Below, one piece after another: positions 54,401 to 60,228 of a DNA stretch of 64,000 nt; the stretch's first letter is position 1, and each line of letters opens with the position of its first letter. The translations under genes and the position numbers were made by a program. The notes under the pieces are model-generated. The model had not been told where the DNA came from, searched no databases, and saw only the letters and a program-made list of their open reading frames with translations. Source of the DNA: Olivibacter oleidegradans (GTDB lineage Bacteria > Bacteroidota > Bacteroidia > Sphingobacteriales > Sphingobacteriaceae); NCBI RefSeq assembly GCF_042432805.1, contig NZ_JBHLWO010000002.1, positions 2,170,001-2,234,000 of the forward strand. The letters run 5' to 3'.

Positions 54401-57400
54401 TGATGCCTGTGATAGCGGCTTTGGTAATCGTTAAGTTTGCTTTTAATATCAGTGTTTCATAATTATCACCGCTAATCGTGGCCGTTACTTCCTGCGTACC
54501 TACATCGGTGCGACTGTTATTTTCATAACTGACACTCGTGCCCGCTGGTAAGGTGCCGGCGATAGCCAGCGATTTTGCGGTGCCGTCATACACAAAAGAC
54601 CCGTCATCCAAGGTTATGCCCGTAATAATCGTCGCATACTGAAGACTTAGTGTATTGGATGCTAGGTTACCATTGCTACCGACATTAACCGCCATATCAG
54701 CTGGTATGTAGATCTGCACAATTCCCCCCGCCGCGGGTGTCACTAAGAACGAATAAGAAATATTATCGTTTGTTTGTAAGTTACTAAGTGTTGCATTGCT
54801 TCCTATAATATCCTCAAGTGTAAATCCAGTAACGGCTTCACTGAACGTTGCAATTACGGTGAAAGGACTACTAACTGGAGAACTGGCCTCCGTAGAAAGC
54901 GTTACGCTTGGTTGTATGGTATTGACGAAAATTCCTGCTGTACTCGGTACATTATTCAACATAGCGGAAGCCTCATTGCCAGCAGCGTCCTGCATAACAC
55001 TTGCATTGCCGATAATTCCGGCCAAGGTGATCCCATCTAAATCTAAGTCTCCGCTTTGCACGGCGTAGCTAAACGCAAGCGTGCTAGTTCCTGAACCTGC
55101 AACATAGGCCGCCTGAACAAGTGCTGCTCCAATAGTTAGGTTCAGGTAAGGGTTGCCACTAACGGTAACAGGCTCATTGAAATTCACCGTAAAGTTTAGT
55201 GAACTTCCCATTCTATAATATCCATTATTTGGTACAATAACCAAGGTTGAAACGGGAGTAACTCCATCAACGACAATATCATGTTGACCGGCAAGGGAGT
55301 TTGGACCACCAGTATTTGGCAATGTGAGATCCGCATCAACTAAAGCCCCGTTTCTTATCACCGCACCATTGAGTCTCAATGCGGTGGTTGATAGGTAATC
55401 CAGGTCATGACTGAGATCACCTGCTTGCACCGTGTAATTAAATGTTATGGCATCGGTACCCGATCCGGAAACATATTCGGCCTCCCTGTTCACGACACCT
55501 GTATTTAATGTCAGCGTGGGGTTTCCCCCTGCCGCTTGAACGACGACAATTTGATTAAAAACAACTACGATACTTATCTCATCTCCTAATTTATACAAAC
55601 CGTTTGAGGCAGTTGTATTTACCATATTTATTCGTGGGTTTCCAGCAGTTACTGCTATTCTAAGCGTTGCGGTGTCACAAAGTGAAGGCGAGCCATTATC
55701 ACATACTTGATAGATTACACTATCTTGACCGAAAAAGTCTGAATTTGGCGTGTAGGTAAAACTGCCGTCTGCATTCAGCACGACTGTGCCATTCACAGGC
55801 GCCGTCACCAGTGAGGCAGTCAACGCATTCCCGTCGGGATCGTTATCGTTCGTCAAAACGTTACCCGTTGCAGGTTCATTTTCAGTTACAATAATTTCAT
55901 CATCAACTGCAACCGGAGCGTCATTTGTTGAATTTACGGTAAACTTGACAGTCGCTGTATCGCATAAGGACGGGCTACCATTATCGCATACCTGATAGTT
56001 CAGGCTGTCTAAGCCGACAAAATTAGTGTTTGGTGTGTACGTGAAACTGCCGTTAGCATTCAATACCACCGTTCCATTAACCGGCGCCGTCACCAGTGAG
56101 ACAGTCAGCACATTCCCTTCAGGGTCTGTATCATTCGTCAAAACATTCCCTATCGCTGCTACGTTTTTCGCTGTACTGACAGCATCGTCTACAGCCATCG
56201 GAGCATCGTTCACCGGCGTAATATCTATATTGATAGTACCAACGACTACATTATTTGCACCGCCTGAACCGGTGTTACCGTTATCATTGATGGAAACTTC
56301 TACCAGAGCCGCATTGTCGCCTGACAGGTTATGATCAGGTCGGAAATAAATATTACTAGGCACATTGATGTAATTATTAAGATCTATCAGATTTCCCGTC
56401 AATGTTAACTTTCCAGTCAAATGGCCCGTTATGGAGATTCCAGTTCCTGCTGCAATATCAAATATTCCGCCGGTGGCGTCCAACGTTAAGGAGACTTGTC
56501 CCACACCCGCATCAACATCCATTATTGTCGCCGACGAAATATCCAATGCATCTTCGGTAGCGTCTTCTCGCACGGTAATATCGGCAGGTAGTCCCACAAT
56601 TACCGGTGCATCGTTTACCGCTTCAATTTGAAAGTGTGCCCATGCTGTATCACATCGAGAAGGTGTACCATTATCGCAAACCTGATATCGTAAACTATCC
56701 AAACCATTAAAATTAGCACTTGGTGTATAAGTAAAGCTACCATCCGCATTGAGTACGATCGTGCCATTTACGGGCGCCGTCACCAAAGAGGCGGTCAGGG
56801 CGTTCTCTTCCGGATCACTATCATTCGTCAAGACATTCCCAGTGCCGGGTGTATCTTCCCTTACCGATACGGCATCATCCATCGCGACAGGAGCCTGATT
56901 AGTCATTACTTCAATATCATCCAACATAACACCTATGTTGAAACCAACTATTTCAAGCTCATCCATATTCGCCAAGAATGGATAGTCGCTTGAACTTATG
57001 GCAATTTTATGGATGGGTATAGTGGGTTGATAGTAAGTCCGGATGGTATCAATAAGAACACCATCTCTTTTTACATAAATTTCAATCATCTGGGTTTCAT
57101 TTTGGGTAGGCCAAATGTTAAATTGCCTTATACCAAAATTATCTCCAGAGGTACTTTTTAAAGTGGCAGAATGAAGCGTAGCGCCAGCCAACGCATCATA
57201 ACGTAACACTTTTGTACTTAAACTAGTGCCAATTAACACCCTGATTTGACTACCATTGCCATTTCCCGTTGCAATGGCTGAAAAGCCATTACCAACCTCC
57301 CAGGTGGCTGGTGCCGTATTTGTGCTAATGGCGTGAACCTCTCCTGCATTAAAGCCCTCCCAGTCATAAACACCGGAATTGAGTACTTGTGCATGTACAA

Positions 57401-57473
57401 TAAGACTACTGAATAACAGTCCGCAAAGCGTTATTAGGTAGTTGAAAAATTTTGTAGGGTAAAAGTATTTCAT
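51483..57473 (-). CDS. Giant type IX-secreted surface protein with eleven YDG/MBG-type repeats
   Basis: This 1996-residue protein has a signal peptide (about 1-28). A unique N-terminal domain (about 30-190) precedes cadherin-like/Big_9-type domains near 191, 283, 419 and 516 (NDAPVAVDDEIIVTENEPAT style). Two Ig-like domains follow (about 620-945), then eleven near-identical 71-residue repeats (about 948-1733; FVYDGTAKSLAISGTLPVGT), two Big_2-like domains, and the type B sorting domain (about 1905-1996; LSPNGDGINDFLMIEGV, PPGTYYYLLEV). It is predicted to be an adhesin exported by T9SS and held by PorP/SprF. It is third in a four-gene run. Confidence 0.93.
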   Translation of the reverse strand: MKYFYPTKFFNYLITLCGLLFSSLIVHAQVLNSGVYDWEGFNAGEVHAISTNTAPATWEVGNGFSAIATGNGNGSQIRVLIGTSLSTKVLRYDALAGATLHSATLKSTSGDNFGIRQFNIWPTQNETQMIEIYVKRDGVLIDTIRTYYQPTIPIHKIAISSSDYPFLANMDELEIVGFNIGVMLDDIEVMTNQAPVAMDDAVSVREDTPGTGNVLTNDSDPEENALTASLVTAPVNGTIVLNADGSFTYTPSANFNGLDSLRYQVCDNGTPSRCDTAWAHFQIEAVNDAPVIVGLPADITVREDATEDALDISSATIMDVDAGVGQVSLTLDATGGIFDIAAGTGISITGHLTGKLTLTGNLIDLNNYINVPSNIYFRPDHNLSGDNAALVEVSINDNGNTGSGGANNVVVGTINIDITPVNDAPMAVDDAVSTAKNVAAIGNVLTNDTDPEGNVLTVSLVTAPVNGTVVLNANGSFTYTPNTNFVGLDSLNYQVCDNGSPSLCDTATVKFTVNSTNDAPVAVDDEIIVTENEPATGNVLTNDNDPDGNALTASLVTAPVNGTVVLNADGSFTYTPNSDFFGQDSVIYQVCDNGSPSLCDTATLRIAVTAGNPRINMVNTTASNGLYKLGDEISIVVVFNQIVVVQAAGGNPTLTLNTGVVNREAEYVSGSGTDAITFNYTVQAGDLSHDLDYLSTTALRLNGAVIRNGALVDADLTLPNTGGPNSLAGQHDIVVDGVTPVSTLVIVPNNGYYRMGSSLNFTVNFNEPVTVSGNPYLNLTIGAALVQAAYVAGSGTSTLAFSYAVQSGDLDLDGITLAGIIGNASVMQDAAGNEASAMLNNVPSTAGIFVNTIQPSVTLSTEASSPVSSPFTVIATFSEAVTGFTLEDIIGSNATLSNLQTNDNISYSFLVTPAAGGIVQIYIPADMAVNVGSNGNLASNTLSLQYATIITGITLDDGSFVYDGTAKSLAIAGTLPAGTSVSYENNSRTDVGTQEVTATISGDNYETLILKANLTITKAAITGISFQDGSFVYDGTAKSLAISGTLPVGTSVSYENNSRTDVGTQEVTATISGDNYETLVLKANLAISKATITGITLDDGAFVYDGTAKSLAISGTLPVGTSVSYENNSRTDVGTQEVTATINGDNYETLVMKARLTITKANITGVTLDDESFVYDGTAKSLAISGTLPVGTTVSYGNNGRTDVGTQEVTATINGANYTDLVLTANLTITKASIDDVSDITFVDGSFVYDGTVKSLAISGTLPVGTSVSYENNSRTDVGTQEVTATINGDNYETLVLKANLTITKAAITGISFQDGSFVYDGTAKSLAISGTLPVGTSVSYENNSRTDVGTQEVTATINGDNYETLVLKANLTISKAAITGISFQDGSFVYDGTAKSLAISGTLPMGTTVSYENNSRTDVGTQEVSATISGDNYETLVLKARLTITKTNITGVTLDDGSFVYDGTAKSLAISGTLPAGTSVSYENNSRTDVGTQEVTATINGDNYETLVLKANLTITKAAITGISFQDGSFVYDGTAKSLAISGTLPVGTSVSYENNSRTDVGTQEVTATINGDNYETLVLKANLTITKAAITGISFQDGSFVYDGTAKSLAISGTLPVGTSISYENNSRTDVGTQEVIATINEANYTDLVLTANLTIIKASITGLTLEDASFIYDGTAKSLAISGTLPVGTSVSYENNNRTDVGMQEVTAKVSGSNYIPLTLKATLQIRTVERSIDFAELPEKTYGDNDFNVQATANSGEAVSYISSNTNVATISVDGRIHIVGAGETIITATVPDNANYNNKPTVSRKLIVKKASQEISFTELGEVARNVGSLPLTVSASSSLPIRLEVSDPQVATVSGTTLNVLRLGTVMITAFQEGDANYEAADPVSIQVQVIDKEAALPIKVHKALSPNGDGINDFLMIEGVKDYPDNKLIIVDRNGMQIIEMSGYNNEDKVFRGLGPGNNQIPPGTYYYLLEVKVDGTWKHEKGYFVVRY
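52275..54630 (-). repeat. Eleven tandem repeats of about 214 bases within the giant gene
   Basis: Each unit encodes ITG-(I/V/L)-...-FVYDGTAKSLAISGTLPVGT, SVSYENNSRTDVGTQEVTAT and DNYETLVLKANLTITKA. Units differ mainly at the opening (ISFQDGS, TLDDGS, TFVDGS, TLEDAS) and at the end (KAA, KAN/KTN, KAS). The end type predicts the next opening: KAA is followed by ISFQ, and KAN/KTN by VTLDD. That is the trace of block duplication with breakpoints inside units. Confidence 0.9.
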
Positions 57474-57494
57474 ATATACTTGTTAAAATATCGA

Positions 57495-58652
57495 CTAGAC
57501 GCATAAGTAAGGATTCTGCCACCCGGAACTATTTTGATAGGCCGCTTGCAGCATCTCAGGGTGCTCCCAACTGATACCTGGATCCTGGTCAATTACCTTA
57601 TTTTCTACTAGGCCTGTTTTACGATTGATTTGTGAGAGCCGGACATATACCGGGTGACTGGACTGATAAGGCGTCGTTTTAAGGTTGATTTCCCCTCGTG
57701 GACCGAGGCAGGTGATCGCTGCCAGCACACTAGCCAATGAATCGCGTGTGATCTTCTTATCTTCATGTCCACGAATCGCTTTTGAAAGACATAAGCCTAC
57801 TTCGTAACCAAGCATGCTATACACTATCGGTTTCTCGTCATAGTTACTCTCATAAGCCTGTATAAAATCCTGATTAGCGCCTGTTTCTAATGTGTAGGTC
57901 CAGGTTATAGCGCTGGTTAGATTTGTCACGAATGGGTCGCTTGTTTCCAAGCACTCATCCGTCATAAACGGAGCCACACTTAATGCGGTGCGAGAGGATA
58001 TCTTACTTTCCTGATAATAGCGGAGAAACTGCTCTCCTTCTTTTCCCGATAACATGGCGTGGGTGTGGTTTGGCATCAACATTTGTAATTGATTGATGAG
58101 AAGCAGGGTGTTTGGCATGGAAGTCATTCCATTTATAAAATTAAGCTTGACGTGGCTAGCTCCAGCCGCATGTAAGCCATAACGATAACATTCGTGCATA
58201 TTATACCCTGCCTCATAATACGATAGGCTTACACATGGATCCGCGCCGTATTCCCGTTGCGCCCATTTCCCCATCACCCACTCGCTTTTCCAAAGATCGA
58301 GACTCGTATAAAAGAGATAATCTGACCGGAATTGATACGTAGGAACAAATCCACCTAAATTAGCTATCGCGACGGGTATACGGTATTTATTGATGATTTC
58401 TAAGCAGTTTTGAGTAACCTTGGTACCTACCACACCAATGATCATATCGACTTGATCGAATAAAGCCAGTTTATTTAGTGCATTTTCGACAAAGGACTGA
58501 CCGCCGGTTTGAATAAACTCCTCAATGATTTCGATACGGCAGTTCGGTGTCCTTTGCGCCAAGGCAAGCATAACACCTTGCTTGAAATCATTGCGAAGAT
58601 TTTTGAACACCCCTGAATAGGGTATTAAGAATCCTATTTTTAACTTTTGCAT
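57495..58652 (-). CDS. Type 1 periplasmic-binding-protein-fold protein without a signal peptide
   Basis: This 385-residue protein begins MQKLKIGFLIPYSGVFKNLR, which goes straight into the first beta strand, so no signal peptide is present. It has VDMIIGVVGTKVTQNCLEII, IPVAIANLGGFVPTYQFRSD, SYYEAGYNMHECYRYGLHAA and YDEKPIVYSMLGYEVGLCLS, the LivJ/branched-chain amino-acid receptor fold. It lies 17 bases after the collar gene and 21 before the giant adhesin gene. Lack of export signal and of any transporter gene argues against nutrient uptake. The ligand is unknown. Confidence 0.82.
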   Translation of the reverse strand: MQKLKIGFLIPYSGVFKNLRNDFKQGVMLALAQRTPNCRIEIIEEFIQTGGQSFVENALNKLALFDQVDMIIGVVGTKVTQNCLEIINKYRIPVAIANLGGFVPTYQFRSDYLFYTSLDLWKSEWVMGKWAQREYGADPCVSLSYYEAGYNMHECYRYGLHAAGASHVKLNFINGMTSMPNTLLLINQLQMLMPNHTHAMLSGKEGEQFLRYYQESKISSRTALSVAPFMTDECLETSDPFVTNLTSAITWTYTLETGANQDFIQAYESNYDEKPIVYSMLGYEVGLCLSKAIRGHEDKKITRDSLASVLAAITCLGPRGEINLKTTPYQSSHPVYVRLSQINRKTGLVENKVIDQDPGISWEHPEMLQAAYQNSSGWQNPYLCV

Positions 58653-58669
58653 ATCAAAGGTAAAAGGGA

Positions 58670-59278
58670 TTATTCTCTCGAAGGAAATACACCTTGCAGT
58701 GCAATTACAAAATTGAGTACTTGATAAGGCTGCATGATGTTGAACGGTATATTGCCGCCTGCGAATCCTACAGCTACGTCTCCTCCACCGGTTGCTGATA
58801 CGCCACCGAGATTGACCAAAGTGCCCGCATTTGCCTGATCGATAAAGCCATTTAATGATGCTGCGTTATTGGGGTCATAGGGTGCTGCCAATACGCTACC
58901 AGATGTGGCTACATGTGTTTGTGCTTGGTTCGTGGAAACACCAACGGAAACGCTCCCGGGAGTTGGCGTGAACGTTGCTTGATGTGTATGCATTGGCATT
59001 TGGGCCGATGTCAAGGTGATGGTTTCTGTGCCCGCTGTTTGTCCAAGCGTATAATTGGACCCGCCTGGACTTTGTCCTTGGCCAATTACCGCGCGACCTT
59101 GCAAGTCCGGCAATGCAAAGGTAGTTGTACCATTCCCACCATAAGTAGTTCCAAGCAGTGCAAACAGTGCGGAGTTTGAACTGATGGCTAAGAGCTGCCC
59201 TTGACAAAATGCCCAACCCCTTGGGGCAAAATTGGGCGCCCATATCATTATTTCGCTTAAAAGAGGATCTGCTGCCAT
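58670..59278 (-). CDS. Phage-tail-collar-domain protein (MdpB-like)
   Basis: This 202-residue protein has the tail-collar domain (about 7-60): EIMIWAPNFAPRGWAFCQGQ, LLGTTYGGNGTTTFALPDLQ and GRAVIGQGQSPGGSNYTLGQ. A Gly/Thr/Ser-rich part with SAQMPMHTHQATFTPTPGSV follows, ending QPYQVLNFVIALQGVFPS. In phages it sits at the tail fibre junction; bacterial chromosomal copies (microcystin-dependent-protein type) have no known function. No signal peptide is visible and no other tail genes are present. It is first in a tight run with the binding protein and the adhesin. Confidence 0.9.
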   Translation of the reverse strand: MAADPLLSEIMIWAPNFAPRGWAFCQGQLLAISSNSALFALLGTTYGGNGTTTFALPDLQGRAVIGQGQSPGGSNYTLGQTAGTETITLTSAQMPMHTHQATFTPTPGSVSVGVSTNQAQTHVATSGSVLAAPYDPNNAASLNGFIDQANAGTLVNLGGVSATGGGDVAVGFAGGNIPFNIMQPYQVLNFVIALQGVFPSRE

Positions 59279-59388
59279 AATTTTTGAGTTTAGTATGTGT
59301 TACGTATATTGACTGCTATTGTGGATATGAAATATTTCACACAATTTCCACAACAGCACAAAATGAACACAAATTTTGCTCACTTTGT

Positions 59389-59414
59389 ATCCCTCCTTTG
59401 GGGGGGATCGCATG
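59389..59414 (-). promoter_or_regulatory. C-rich/G-rich palindrome before the collar gene, candidate operator
   Basis: On the minus strand the sequence reads CATGCGATCCCCCCAAAGG, then AGGGAT, an imperfect inverted repeat of C and G runs around AAA. A near copy occurs at 60193-60217. It is about 110 bases before the collar start, in a 261-base gap behind the response regulator gene. It may be bound by that regulator. Confidence 0.55.
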
Positions 59415-59539
59415 TGTGGAAATTAAGGGTTGTGCACTGTGGCTAAGAGGAGGAGCTAGCGTAGCCTGGATATACTTGTTATTTAGTGTAGGAGCTGATA
59501 CAAGGCATAATTTATTAAACAAAGCTTCTTACACATGAA

Positions 59540-60160
59540 CTATTTAAATTTTCGGCTGATCAATGCATGTCTACTATTGACCTCTAGCTTTTGATAGATA
59601 TTTTTAATATGATATTTAACGGTCTCTACAGCAATATCCAAACGCAGTGCGACTTCCTTATTAGTTAGTCCTTCCTCAATAGCACTTACGACTTGCTCTT
59701 CTCTCGGTGTAAGTTTTTCTTTTGGATCAGGCGTCACCCTGGGGTTGAAATACTCCACCACCAGTCGTGCAATACCTGGCGACATCGGTGCTCCCCCATC
59801 GCAAAGTGAAATAACAGACTCTTTGATTTTTTGTAAAGGCGTTTGCTTTAAGAGGTAACCGGAAGCGCCATTGCACAAGGCTTGAAAAACCCTTTTTGCG
59901 TCATCATAAACAGTCAGCATAATTACCTGACATTTTGGTGCTCTCTTTTTTATGCGGGAAATCCCTTTAATTCCGGATTCTCCAGGCAGCCCGATATCTG
60001 ACAAAACCACATCGAGATAAGTATTGTCTGTCCACTGACTCATAAAGTCTTCTACCGAGCCCGCCGCTAAAAGACAAGAAAAACCTTGCTGTTCTTTGAA
60101 AAAATTTAACAGGGCTGTACGAATATGCTCGTCATCCTCAATTATCCCTAAACGTATCAT
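59540..60160 (-). CDS. LuxR/NarL-type response regulator
   Basis: This 206-residue protein has a receiver domain (1-125) with IIEDDEH acidic residues, the phospho-acceptor D55 in VVLSDIGLPGESGI, T in IMLTVYDDA and K in GYLLKQTPLQKI. A LuxR-type HTH (about 143-203) reads LTPREEQVVSAIEEGLTNKE, then VALRLDIAVETVKYHIKNIY. It follows the histidine kinase gene by 68 bases, so the two form a pair. Probable targets are the collar-to-PorP run. Confidence 0.94.
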   Translation of the reverse strand: MIRLGIIEDDEHIRTALLNFFKEQQGFSCLLAAGSVEDFMSQWTDNTYLDVVLSDIGLPGESGIKGISRIKKRAPKCQVIMLTVYDDAKRVFQALCNGASGYLLKQTPLQKIKESVISLCDGGAPMSPGIARLVVEYFNPRVTPDPKEKLTPREEQVVSAIEEGLTNKEVALRLDIAVETVKYHIKNIYQKLEVNSRHALISRKFK

Positions 60161-60192
60161 GCGTTAAAACTATTTATTATTTTTGGTTCTAC

Positions 60193-60217
60193 ATCCCCCC
60201 CAATGGGGGTGCATGCA
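60193..60217 (-). promoter_or_regulatory. C-rich/G-rich palindrome before the response regulator gene
   Basis: On the minus strand it reads GCATGCACCCCCATTGGGGG, then GGAT, a C5-ATT-G7 palindrome preceded by CATGC. It lies about 33-57 bases before the response regulator start. It shares the CATGC-C-run-G-run-GGAT plan with 59389-59414, so one factor probably reads both. Confidence 0.55.
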
Positions 60218-60228
60218 TTAGTTTTAAA

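Noticed and set aside
52275..54630. CRISPR-like array
   Set aside because: The repeats are about 214 bases long, coding and in frame, with no spacers.
54796..56631. Several plus-strand frames opposite the giant adhesin gene
   Set aside because: They mirror low-complexity Val/Thr/Asn-rich codons of the adhesin and recur with its repeats.
58670..59278. Prophage or tailocin inferred from the tail-collar protein
   Set aside because: No other phage structural, lysis or integration genes occur nearby; chromosomal collar-domain genes are common without phages.
59284..59538. An 84-codon frame on the plus strand in the gap before the collar gene
   Set aside because: It lies in the probable regulatory region of the opposite strand, runs through the palindrome, and its translation looks random (Cys-rich, no domain).
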